Source: Gigaspora rosea
Taxonomy: Eukaryota; Glomeromycota; Glomeromycetes; Diversisporales; Gigasporaceae
Length of the DNA stretch: 64,000 nt
Direction: 5' to 3'
NCBI GenBank assembly: GCA_003550325.1
Contig: QKWP01000663.1
Coordinates: forward strand, 14,317-78,316
Shown here: piece after piece, positions 10,446 to 21,300 of the stretch
Numbering within the stretch: the first letter of the stretch is position 1
How the letters are laid out: each line of letters starts with the position of its first letter
Program-made: the position numbers and the translations under genes
The notes under the pieces: generated by a model
Told to the model about the DNA's origin: nothing
Database searches by the model: none
Seen by the model: the letters and a program-made list of their open reading frames with translations, nothing else

Positions 10446-11660
10446 CTAAAGGAGAGGGACTAGGTCAGTGGGTTCTAAAATTGCTGGTGCAGTTTTGATG
10501 GGTGCAACAACAGGTGATCCTGGTGTTGGAGAGGTTGGAGGAGACAGAACTTCCGGGTCTGGAGAAGGGTGAAGTGCTTCATAACATTCCTCACAATAGG
10601 AGTCAAATTGTTCTAACTTGGTATTCTTTTTGGCTATAATATATTCCTTACAAAGTCCAACAGTTCCTTGGAAATTCCTTTGTAAGTTTTCCATTGCTTT
10701 TCTTTGGTCAAAATCTGGATGACTAGTATCAAAAGATTCTTCTAAAATTCTTTGTAGAGTTTCTTCTTCTGTTTCACTCAATTGTACTTGGGAGGCTTTC
10801 ATAATAACATTAACTTCATTATAGGTGTAGTCCTGGTTGGATAGGTCAGCTATTTGGGGTTCAAGAGCATGAGCGAAGTCTTCATTACTTTCTCCAATCT
10901 GTATCTGGGCGAGTCGATAAATTCGGCTCTGGTTAAGATCATATGCATGTCCTGCATTTTTGGTAGATTTGGTATAGTAACGTACTTGAGTCCATAAGTT
11001 GTAGTTGGGATTCCATTCTATATCCTGGGCAGCTTTGTAAGCATACAAGCATTCGAGGTTGCAGAATCGAGTATCCTCTCGGATAGAGTCTAGTTTAATC
11101 ATCTTGGATCTAATCTAATGCCTTGCTCTCTACAGAGCTTATATTCCGTTAGCATTCCTCGGCCTTTACCATTGGTGAAGAACTCTATACTTCGTGGGTC
11201 TTCTGGATCTAGGTCTCAGTGGAAGTCAATCCAACATCCTTTGTAAATTAAGGTTTGCTCAAAAGGCCTGATTTCCTCTGGTCTTTTGGTTACCTTGCAT
11301 TTACAGCAATGGTTAACTCTAAAAGGAGAAAAATGGAGTAGTCAATTGGCATTTACTTCCTGAGGTTGACAACCACATTGATATTGCTGGTTTTTTAAAA
11401 CCTGGGTCATTAGGGGGCAGTTAGCACCAATATGTCCATATTCTCTACATTGATAACATAGGTTATCAGGCTAGTCCTTGTACAGGTGGCCAGGTTGGGA
11501 GCAGGTTTGCAAATATTTCTTTTGTGGGCTTGTTTAGAACAGTATGCAGCAAGGTGTCCATAGCAATGGCAACGGTAATATTCATTGTTAGGACAGTTAG
11601 CATAAAGATGGTTATAGGAATAGCAGCGTTTACATTTCTGTTTAGCGAAGGAGGCACTAG
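10446..11660 (-). pseudogene. Cysteine-rich insert between protease and RT
   Basis: Reading leftward, this has two CX2CX4HX4C zinc knuckles (CKRCYSYNHLYANC near 11594-11635, CYQCREYGHIGANC near 11417-11458). A knuckle between them has lost its first Cys (Tyr there). A further Cys cluster follows (CCKCKVTKRPEE, near 11285-11325). A 218-residue open frame (11102-10446) has FCNLECLYAYKAAQD near its start, CEECYEALHPSPDPE near its end, and a proline-rich tail. I do not recognise this domain. Its place between PR and RT is unusual, since gag already has its own knuckle. It may be a lineage-specific nucleic-acid-binding linker. Confidence 0.6.
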
Positions 11661-11789
11661 GTCTGGATTTGTGAGTAACTGTTGTCCAATTATCGGGTTC
11701 GATTTCTACTACATAGACTTCTTTTGGACGGAAGTATTCTTGTTTAATTCCTTTTTATTAGTGATAGTAGGTTGGGTAGGTAAAGGTTG

Positions 11790-12253
11790 ATCATATTCAT
11801 AGGTGGTAAGTACATGAATTTTCTTTTTATTCCACCTAAGAGTATAAGCTTTGTTTTTCTAACTATAACTGGCATCTACTTTCTGTGACCAGTCATTTCT
11901 AGAAGTAATGAGTAAGAGGTAGCATTCATCACTTCAACATCCATAGGGATGGTGGTCCCTTCGATTTCAATGAGTAGGTTTTTGATTATGCCTAAGGGTC
12001 ATACAGAGGGTCCAGTAGCTGAGACAATTAGGCTAGAAGAAGGTGCTTCTATTTTCAATCCAAGTTCTCTTACAACTTGGTTAGAAATCATACTAACAGC
12101 AGCACTACTGTCAATTACAGCATGATAGGGCTTTCCATTAAGTTTGATATTACACTTAACAGGAGTAGTGTAGGTAGGTGTCTGGATCTGAGGAGTATTG
12201 GATTCTTTAACCAAAAGGTTAAAGAGAGCAATTCTAATAGTTTTATTAGCCAA
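11790..12253 (-). pseudogene. Retropepsin-like aspartic protease
   Basis: The frame 12253-11999 has KLNGKPYHAVIDSSAAVSMI. Past a stop, the C-terminal half LGIIKNLLIEIEGT and YSLLLEND follows. In active retropepsins the catalytic motif is DSG or DTG; here it is DSS (about 12104-12112), a change explained by one G-to-A. The usual GNDW after LLL reads END-stop, another loss at a Trp codon. It would have cut the Gag-Pol polyprotein. Confidence 0.75.
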
Positions 12254-12349
12254 GAAGGCTTCAAATTGTTCATAGGTGTAATCATTGGCAGTGTCAAGAG
12301 TATAAACATCACGAGGATAGGGTATAGAGAAGCGGTTTCTGAACCTGGA

Positions 12350-14564
12350 TCAGTTTGAGGAGCGATAGTTCCTACTATCTCTATACCTATTACATGATTG
12401 ACTTCGGTGTCTGGATTGGTTATATCCAGAGCGGTTATAATTTCTATCCCTGGATTGGCTTCTGTTTCTGAATCTGGATCGGTCATAGGATCGATTATTT
12501 CTGGAGGAGTAGTTACTGCTTCTACCACGAGATTGGTATCCTTGGTAATCCTTTTTATTATCCTGGTACTGAGCATGACAGTTTCTAATAAAATGTCCTT
12601 TTTGACCACAATAATAGCATGTGGTATTTCCAATACTAGATTGAGGTCGGTCCTTACTTTGGTCAGTATAGTAGGCAGGAGTAGGAGTAGGAGGAGCAGC
12701 TTGTTTTTTAGCGAGATTTATGCTAAGCTTGGTAATTTGTTCAGTAAGACGTTCAATGGCTTGGTTGGCATCATTGGTATTATGTGCAGAGGCCATTATT
12801 CGACCAGTTTCTCTTTTCTGGCTTCAGTAATAGCATCATCCAATTCAGCAGGTTCGGCAGCTTGGACATTCATGGCATATTCAGGATGTAGTCCCTGAAT
12901 AAAGAACTAAATCATAACAGCTTCAGGGAAAGCACCAGTTGGATCCACTCATCCTTTAAGGTGTTTAAAGCGGCTAATTTAGGTATCAACTGCATCTGTG
13001 CCTTGTTTAATTTCGAATAATTGTTTTTGCCAGGTTGCTTTTTGTTTAGTAGTACTAAACTTTTCTCTAAAGAGATGGGAAAAACTATAGATATGTACGC
13101 CATCAACTTCTCGGTCATGTCGAGTATGATAAAAATTAGTGTGAGCGTTTTCAAAACTTGCAAGCCATTCTTGAGTATTGTCCTTCATATAAGCACAGGC
13201 AAGTTCTAATTGTCAAGCAGGACTCTAGTGGTTAGCCTTAGCGGCTCTTTCAAATTCTTTTAGCCATGTTACAGGGTCTTGGGTTCCGTCACCTCGATAG
13301 AAGTTGATTTTAAGAAGTGATTTTTCACCATCTTGTCCAAGAGCATTGGCGAGAGTAGTCATTGCTTTAGCAGCGGCAGTTAAAGCTTCTTTAGCCATGT
13401 TTCTTTCTTGTTCTGGTTCTTCTATAGTTGCTTCTGATTCAGGTTCTGAGTGTTCATCTTCTTCTGGTTCTTGAGCTTGATAATTTATTTCTTCTTGTAT
13501 TCCTTCTAATTTTTCTAATATTTCAACTAAATTTATTTCTTCAAAATTTTCTCTTCTTAAATTTATTTCTTCTTCGTGAAGTACTTGCTTTACAATTCCT
13601 TGGTCTGGGTAAGCTCCAATAAATTGAGGTTGGACAAACACTGGTTGGGGTTCAAGTATTTGGCGTTGATGTTGAAGAGGAGGAGTATGTAAAGGTGTAG
13701 TATTAGATGCAAATTGGTTTTCAGGATAGAATTCGTTAACTATAGGTGGTTGAGGAGTAGTTGCAGGTTGAGGTGTGCATTGAAAATAGGTGTAAGGATT
13801 AAGATTTTGGATAAGTCAAGCAACTCGAGTTGGAGGAGGAGTAGTTGTTCGTGGAAGTGGGTTATTTAAAGGGATTTCACTAATAGGGGAAGTAGGTAAT
13901 TGGAGTGTAGGAGGCAATTGAATATGGGTAGTATTTTCGTTGTAAGTGGCTAAGGTAGGTGAATGGGAGGGTTCAACTGGGTCGTCTAATTCTTCTGGAA
14001 ATAGGTTATATAAAGATCGTGGGGCAGGAGTAGGATTAAATGTAAAAATATTGTTGTCGTTGTCCTGCAGGTGTAGTACTGGTGAGGGGTTATTAAAGGT
14101 ATTAGTTATTCATGCGGGTTGAATAGGAGTGGCTAGGATAGGGCCTTTAATATATAGATCAAAAGCATTTCCTTCAAAATTGAGAGGTAAAATAGGTCGT
14201 AAAGTGTGCCAAGTATATCCTCGAAGAAGGGCAGCGATAACTTCAGTGGGATTAAGGTTGGGATTATTATAGCGACGCTAAAAACAATGTCTCTAGCAGC
14301 AGCTCTAGCAGCGTTATAATTGTTATATTCTTTGAGAGTATGAAAAGCGGCAATAGTTTGTTAAATATAGCTAGTGGCGTGGTATGCTTGTTGGTATCGA
14401 TTCCAAAAAGTGTGAAAAGCTCGAAAATAGGTGACAGGAGGATAGCAAACTATACAAGATAGGTCTGGGTTAACAATTTGTTGGCCATCTAGGGCAAGAG
14501 TAGAAAGATGGTTGGCGTCATGTGCTTCGATTTATTCTAAATGAATTTGGTAAGCTCTATTCAT
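12350..14564 (-). pseudogene. Gag-like region with CCHC zinc knuckle
   Basis: The likely start is the ATG at 14564 (MNRAYQIHLE, then a stop). A long proline- and acid-rich region follows. Next is the capsid-like segment (13641-13225, with FYRGDGTQDPVTWLKEFERA). Then comes a frame at 13188-12979 (EWLASFENAHTNFYHTRHDR). The last frame (12796-12350) carries a canonical CCHC knuckle, CYYCGQKGHFIRNC (about 12578-12619), and an Arg/Ser/Asn-rich basic tail. It would form the particle core and bind RNA. Multiple stops and frameshifts separate the pieces. Plus-strand frames over 11524-13622 are antisense shadows. Confidence 0.75.
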
Positions 14565-14717
14565 AAAGAGGTCTAAGAAGATAGTTAGTAGACTTTACAG
14601 TTTCAAATTTAAGTTAAACAGGTTTGGGGGTTTCTATTATAAATTATAAAAAAAAATAAAATGTAAAACTGATTTTAAATCACAAATTTTAATCAAACAA
14701 GTGCTACAAAAGCAGAG

Positions 14718-14832
14718 GCTTCAAGTATGCCCTTCTGAATGAATTTTTTTCAATTCGACAGGAAAATACTGGTGCAACAAATACAAGAGGCTTCAAGTAT
14801 GCTCTTCTGAACGAATTTCTTTCAATTCGACA
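14718..14832 (-). repeat. Tandem duplication in the retrotransposon leader
   Basis: A ~47-bp block containing AGGCTTCAAGTATGCYCTTC and TTTCAATTCGACAGG occurs twice, ~80 bp apart, between the PBS and gag. It is part of the untranslated leader. A packaging or dimerisation role is possible but not shown. Confidence 0.7.
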
Positions 14833-14950
14833 GGTAAACCATAAAAATACTTAATTATAAGAGAAGAGAGGAGAAGGAGAGGTAACCAAAGATATATTCT
14901 TGCAGAGATGAGGGAAGAGAGGTCCTAATGTTCCGGCTGTTTTAAATGAA

Positions 14951-14968
14951 TTCCGCCAGAAGGCACCA
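14951..14968 (-). promoter_or_regulatory. Primer-binding site of the Ty3/Gypsy element
   Basis: On the minus strand, three bases after the LTR end, the sequence starts TGGTGCCTTCTGGCGGAA. A TGG start directly after the LTR is the hallmark of a site complementary to the CCA 3' end of a tRNA, here one ending GGCACCA. The tRNA species was not identified. Confidence 0.75.
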
Positions 14969-14971
14969 AAA

Positions 14972-15592
14972 TGTTACAAGCGACTATAGCCTTCAATATA
15001 GTACTTGCAACATAGCACACAGCAACAAGGATCTTGTAAGGGTCAGAGAAGATATGAAGCGGTATGGAAGTGGAATATTACTTTACTAGAGAGGTTCAGT
15101 ATATATTCATTAAATGACAAGAGTACATTTATTGATCAAAGATATATTTTATTTATTTAGATAATAATATGCAAAAGATATAACTATGTTTAGGCGTTAG
15201 AGGGAGGAGGAGGGGAATCTGAGTCTAAAGTGCAGAAGAGGAGAAAACTAGGGTTTATATATCTTTTTACAGCTATAAGTTACAATGGTACGAAATGGCA
15301 AAAATGGTAGAAATGGTAGAAATGGTAGAAATGGCAAAATGGTAGAAATGGTAGAAATAGTAGAAATGGTAGAAATGGCAGAAATGGTAGTAATGGTAAA
15401 AATGGTAGAAATGGTAGAAATGGTTAGCCATGTTACTCGTACTTCTAACTAAGCCATATATAGTTAATAATATAAAATAATAATAATGTAATATAAAATA
15501 ATAATAATACAATAAAATAATATAATAAAATATAAGTAATTAATATTAGAAAATACATTCAAGAAACTAATGCTAAAAGTCATTCTATAACA
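14972..15592 (-). repeat. 5' LTR of the Ty3/Gypsy element
   Basis: A 621-bp block with short inverted ends TGTTA...TAACA (plus strand). It is placed directly upstream of the primer-binding site in the element's own orientation. It contains a 9-bp microsatellite (15295-15423). No second copy of the LTR is in the window, so the boundaries rest on the PBS and the end motifs. The outer TSD cannot be tested because the other end is missing. Confidence 0.65.
15295..15423 (+). repeat. 9-bp microsatellite (GGTAGAAAT)n inside the LTR
   Basis: About fourteen units of AAATGGTAG with occasional variants (AAATGGCAG, AAATGGTAA). An open frame on the other strand (FYHFYHFYHF) is a translation of this repeat only. 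Confidence 0.9.
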
Positions 15593-15966
15593 ATGTTATT
15601 AATTAATTTTAAAATTGTATTAAGTTTTTCTGTATTTTTATTAGATAATTAGGTTATACTGCATCTAAAAAATTGTTGCCTATATATAAAATATGTTGGC
15701 TTTAGATGAATTCCATGTATAAATTTTATTTTTTTGTTTTTGTTACACAAATTTGCAAATTTAATTTACCTATATAGTGTTCAGCACTATATGTGCATTT
15801 TATAATAATTGTTATTTTATAATTTATAAATAATATATACAATTTCAAAGTTAATATAATTTAGAACATATATATTACTATTCAAGTATAAATAATGCAT
15901 ACTTGTATATTAATTAATTAATTACTATTATTTTGAGTATATATATGAGTAGTATTTAAAAATAAG
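15593..15966. other. AT-rich spacer between the LTR element and LINE A
   Basis: No gene or repeat was recognised. The last 16 bases (15951-15966) are the left copy of the LINE A target-site duplication. Confidence 0.6.
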
Positions 15967-16190
15967 GAAAAACTCTTTCACGTTCATCTGTAAATCATTA
16001 AGTAAACAAACAAACAGTTGAAATAGGAAGGAATTTGGACACAATAAAGACTGTTGATGACCGTTTGGTGCTATAGTTTAAATAATTAAGTAACTAATAC
16101 CAGTAGTGACAACAGAAAGAGGCTAAGATTAAGAGGACAAGAGAGTGAGGACAAGGCTTAAAAGCTCTTAATACAAATCTGTTGCCGACT

Positions 16191-16424
16191 ATGTTGGCAG
16201 CACAAAATAATATGGAATCAGTTCAAGCAGAAGAAACATATATAGATGCTCAAGCTAATGAACTGATGGAGATTGATAACTATCAAGAAACTCCTCAAAA
16301 GAAAATAAAGACGGACTCAGAGATGATAATAGAAACTTCGCATATTATTGAGAGTCAAAATTTCGAAAATGTAAATAATGCAGAAATTAGGAAACGGCTG
16401 AGACCCTGTCAAAAAACGACATGA
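16191..16424 (+). CDS. Small upstream ORF of LINE A
   Basis: 77 residues from the ATG that follows the conserved leader TTGCCGACT. The product begins MLAAQNNMESV and includes LMEIDNY. LINE B has the same start (26204, MLATQ) and a matching FMEIDHY, so the start is conserved. It ends in ATGA, where its TGA overlaps the ATG of ORF1 (16421). That geometry allows termination-reinitiation. Alternatively, it is the N-terminus of ORF1 separated by one frameshift. Acidic, with no recognised domain. Confidence 0.5.
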   Translation: MLAAQNNMESVQAEETYIDAQANELMEIDNYQETPQKKIKTDSEMIIETSHIIESQNFENVNNAEIRKRLRPCQKTT

Positions 16425-18386
16425 CGTCACAATCAGAGATCAACACAACAGATTATCAGATCACACAAACAAACAACCCAACAGGGTTGAATTTCTCTCC
16501 CAACAATCCATATTTAGAAGCGGAACAAAATAGAAATTCCCACAATACTAAAAACCAAATAAAAGAGTTACAAAAAGAATTTTTCCAAGATGAATCGATG
16601 TTTCTAGAAGATTCTGAAATATCCCAGGGGATAAGAGAACAACCATCACGATCAAATGAGGATAAAATGGAGACAGAATCCAATGTTACTATAGAGGACG
16701 AAATTCAAAAAACAAGTCACCAAAGAAGTTATAGTGAAGTATTAACTGGGCATCAAGACGACGAAAGAAGGAACGAGAAACAAGTAGACTATGGCTGGAC
16801 AGAGATTGTAAAGGAAAGAGTAAAGGGCCTGAAATCAAACAACGGTAAAAAAAAATTCGACGAAATCGAATGGAACTATGATAAAATTGTAGAGGCATTT
16901 CAAAATCTCGAACAACTGAAAAAGCTGATACAACATAAGATAGAGACTAAAACGACACATTATCCATTACCGGAAGCAATTCGAACGAAATTGGAATTTA
17001 AGGATAAAGCATTCTTTAGAACTTTTACCAGATATAAACCTTTACAACCACAACACCAACAAGAATTCACAATAATGTTAAATAAAGCAACAGAAAGATA
17101 TAAAAGATTGCACGACATATTGCTAATGAATAAGACAAACCGGGATCAAATATTCATAAACTTGAGAAGAAAACTAGCAATAGACTTCCTAAAGAATCTC
17201 AAGATAGATGAACTAAATGCACATGAAATTACACAGTGGCTATTTTACTTGGCAGGTTTTGCTAAAATAAGAATAGAAATGTCCTTCGAAAAATTAAGAT
17301 CTGAAATAAGAAAAGTGCTTGATAACCAATTAGTGGAATTACCAGAAAAACTGGAATTGATACCAGAGATGCTAATGGAGTTACTACCCTTCGAGTTATC
17401 AATAGTAAGGAGACAAGAAACTGGTCAAATAGTTAGGGCAATGAGACAAGTCTTCACATTCTCAGAATTAACAAAATCATACTTCACAGAAGAATTAATC
17501 CCACTCCCAGATAATCCCTATGAACTAGAGGAAAAATGGAGAAAGAACTTCCCCATAATAGTACCCAAGGAGTTGCGACGTTTGGGAGAATATGTTCGAG
17601 AATTAAGAGAAAGATACAATTTTAAAAGAATACCAGACTCATATTTTGATCTACCAGAAGAAAAACCGCAGTTATCATCCACCCCTCAGCTATTAAACAA
17701 AGAAGTAGCATACGCCTTCCCTTTGCTCCAAAGAATACGGACGACTTCAAAAGGCATATAATGTTGCTAAGAGAACATTACACATTCAAAAAACTACCTA
17801 ATGACTATTTCAGAAATAAACCAAACCTACCAAACTTACCTACAAAAATTAAACCACAAGGAAGATACTCCTTCCCAATAAAAGACAAAAAAGAAGCAGA
17901 TAGGTTCATCAGAGAAATTGAAAGTGAATACACTTTACCGAGAGTACTACCACCTAATTTCATAGAAATTAACTATACAAATAAACCCGACCTCCCATGG
18001 GATCTGAGACAAATTAAAGAAGTGGTAGTCCAGGTACTAGTAACACAAACACGAGAACTAATGGAATTAGTAAAGAAACTACACCCAATATACCACTTTA
18101 ATCGAATTCCAGAGAACTGGTTACAATTACCAAAAAGAGACGGGAGGGATAAAGGAAATTCAAAAAAAAGAAAGATACCAGAAGACGTAGAAGAATTAAA
18201 GGAAATAATTAAAAATGAAGATCAGAAAATAATGATAGAACTACCAATAAAAAGATACGAAGACATCAAACAAGCAGTCAACATACTAAAAACAATTTTG
18301 AATTCAAGAACTTACCACAATACTTATTACAACTACCAGAACTGAAGATGCCAGAGTGGAACTTATTTGAATATTCAGATGTCTGA
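16421..18386 (+). pseudogene. LINE A ORF1 protein with C-terminal tandem repeats
   Basis: About 650 residues in three frames (16421-17761, then to 18345, then to the stop at 18384-18386). An acidic N-terminus leads to SYSEVLTG, then a central region with KAFFRTFTRY, RRKLAIDFLKNL and HEITQWLFYLAGFAK. Then come five repeats of about 50-65 residues starting near 17549, 17717, 17872, 18027 and 18241. The repeat core is hxxLRxxYxFxxIPxxYFxLP. The first break lies near 17729 and the second in an A5 run at 18288-18292; one extra A would restore the frame. No RRM, esterase or CCHC domain was recognised. By position it is the RNA-binding or chaperone ORF1, but that is inference. Confidence 0.75.
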
Positions 18387-21300
18387 AAATTTAAATGAAA
18401 ACACAGTTACCATCGGTGACAACACGCCTTGTAACACAAACAAACAACAATTAGAAGAATTGATCATCATAACTCATAACATACAGGGTTTAAATAACAA
18501 ACTAAAGATGCAAAAATGGCTAGAATACTATAACTCAAAACAATGGAATATTATTGCAATGGCTGAAACTAACCTAAAAAACGATAACGAACATATCTTA
18601 TCAAATAAATATTACAAAATATTTACATCAAATTTTGTGCAAGAAAAAGGAAAAGGAAGAGCCTCTCTAGGAGTTGCCCTCGCCATCAAAAAAGAAATTT
18701 GTCCCTACATTCATAATATTAAAACAATAGAAGGTACAACAATAAGTATAGATTTTTTCATGCCAGGCAAGAATAGAATTAGAGTCATAGCAGTATACGT
18801 ACCTACAAATAATTAAGAAAAGAAAGAAGAGATGGAGAAAACAATAAGAAGTTGGATTGTTGAAGCCCGACAAAAGAATTGGTATATAATAATAATGGGT
18901 GATTTTAACACAAACACAAAGAAGAAGAATAGCGAAAAATCTCTAATAAATATGATGGAAATGACCGGTCTTAGAAGTCTATTGGACTTTCACTCAATAA
19001 GTGCACCTACATAGAGAAAAAGAGACAAAACCAGTCAAATAGATGATATTTGGTTGAGTGCAGAAATGATCCTCGAATAGGAAATCTCTGAGTTAATAGA
19101 CCCAGAAACGATAACGGACAGTGATCATGTCATAATAAGATCCAAATAGCACCCAAAATTCAAAGTAGAGAAAGCAAGGAGAAAGAAAAGAAAAAGGAAA
19201 TTATACTAGTACGATAAAATGGGTCAAGAAGAATGGGAAGATTTTGCATATGAAATTCAACACAGGCTAAGCGAAGAATACATTAAGAAAGAGGAGATGG
19301 GATAGTCATTGGGTAAAAAATGGCACATATGGAATAATATTGTAAAAACAGCAGCAGACAGACACATTCAGAACATTCTAGTTGCACCAAAGCAATATCA
19401 TGCCCTATCATTTAAAGAAACAAATTTGTACAAAAACTTGACGGATATAGGCAGAATTATAAGGTTGTTAAACAAATTGGTAACTCCAAATAACACTATC
19501 GATATCAAAGAGAAAATAGAAAAAAAGATTAGCAGATATCAAAGAAAGGGGGAATCAGCAACTAGTGGAATTAGATTTATTATCAATAGTAGAAGATAAA
19601 ACTGAACTAATCAAAAAATGCAAAGAGTGGAAAACAATAATATGGAAGGCAAAAAATATGGAGAAGAATTCGGAGCAACAAGAAAAGATCAAATTCTATA
19701 TTAAAAGAAGACAAGAAAACTTTAAGAACAATACAAAAAAAATGATAGACTGTATCCTAAAAAGAAAAAAAGACCACATAACCTTCGATAAAATAGTAGA
19801 AGTTGATCAGGTGATAACAGACCCAAATGAAATTAAAAATAAAGTAAAAGAACACTTCGAAGTAATAACGAATGCTCCAAACAAGAAAGCAACAGGACCG
19901 ACAGGGATCTCAAATGAAATGTTGAAAAGATTACCTGAAATCGCTATAAAANAAGAGTGGAAAACAATAATATGGAAAGCAAGAAATATGGAGAAGAATG
20001 CGGAACAACAAGAAAAGATCAAATTCTACATTAAACGAAGACAAGAAGTTGAAGAACTAATGGAAGTAATAACGAATGCTCCAAACAAGAAAGCAACAGG
20101 ACCGACAGGGATCTCAAATGAAATGTTGAAAAGATTACCTGAAATCGCTATAAAAATCCTAACGGGAATCTTTAATGAATGCATGCTGAAAGAAGAGACA
20201 CCCAAACAATGGAGCCTAGCGAACATATGGGCGATTCCTAAGAAAGAACACTATAATAATGACCTAAATTATACCAGACCCATAACTCTAATCGAACATA
20301 CCTGTAAAATATTCACGAAGATCTTAACAAATAGATTGAACAATATCCTATTAAGAAAAGAAGCTCTCTCGCCACACAATCACGCAGCTCTTCCTCTCCA
20401 ATCAACTGAAGAACCAATATGAAAATTAAACAACATTCTGGAAGATGCAAAGGTGGAAGGAAAGGAATTTTGGTTACTACTCCAAGATATATAAAAGGCA
20501 TACGACTCAGTACACATCCCGATGCTAGTAAAAGCGATGAACAGACTAAGAATACCGAACAGATTCGTTAATCTAATAACATTTATATTAATGAACAGAC
20601 AAAATAAAGTTCTAACAGACCTGGATCAAACAGAATCATACAAAGTAGAAGACGGGGTAGATCAGGGAGAGACCTTCTCTCCAACACTGTGGAAAATATA
20701 CTACGACCCGCTCATAGATAGGATCACTAAAGAATTCGAGGGTTATACGACTGACATCCAAGTAAAAGACAAAAAGGTCAAAACAAAGACAGTGGTATTA
20801 GCATACATGGACGATACAGCTTGGATAACAAGATCAAGAGGGGATATGGAAAAAATAATTGACATTGCAGAATCATTCTATAATCTAACAAACATTAAAG
20901 TAAATCCCACTAAGTCCGTACTGGTAACCAATACAAAAGACAAAATAGACGTGATCAAATGCAAAGGAGAAGAAATTAAGAACATAGAGAAAAAAGAAGC
21001 ATTCAAATATCTAGGGGCCTGGTTCACTCGAACACGTTCACTAAGAAGTGCTCAGAAAGAAATAGAAAAAGAGTTCAAAGGGGGACTAAACAGAATCTCA
21101 TTAGCATCGATAACAGAAAAACAAGCAATATACTTGATGAATGTTGTAATAATACCCAGAGCAACATATAGAATGCAAAGTTGTTACCTAACAGATAGTT
21201 CAATAATAGAAATAAACAGTAGATGCGCTAAAATCGTTAAAAAGAAAGCGGGCATATCAAGAGGAGTACCTAATTCAACACTAAACCCCCCTGATATATA

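Larger units (their letters stand above)
8131..15592 (-). mobile_element. Ty3/Gypsy LTR retrotransposon, degenerate, 3' end missing
   Basis: Reading right to left: LTR (14972-15592), primer-binding site, leader, gag, protease, a cysteine-rich insert, RT, RNase H and integrase. The PR-RT-RH-IN order identifies Ty3/Gypsy (Metaviridae). The integrase stops at ~8131 and no second LTR is found, so the downstream third of IN, the polypurine tract and the 3' LTR are lost. All frames are broken by stops and frameshifts. It is an old, immobile copy. Confidence 0.85.

Noticed and set aside
11524..13622. Plus-strand frames opposite the retrotransposon
   Set aside because: They are antisense to the gag, protease and zinc-knuckle regions, which have clear motifs on the minus strand.
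15273..15512. Minus-strand YHF-repeat frame
   Set aside because: Translation of the 9-bp microsatellite in the LTR.
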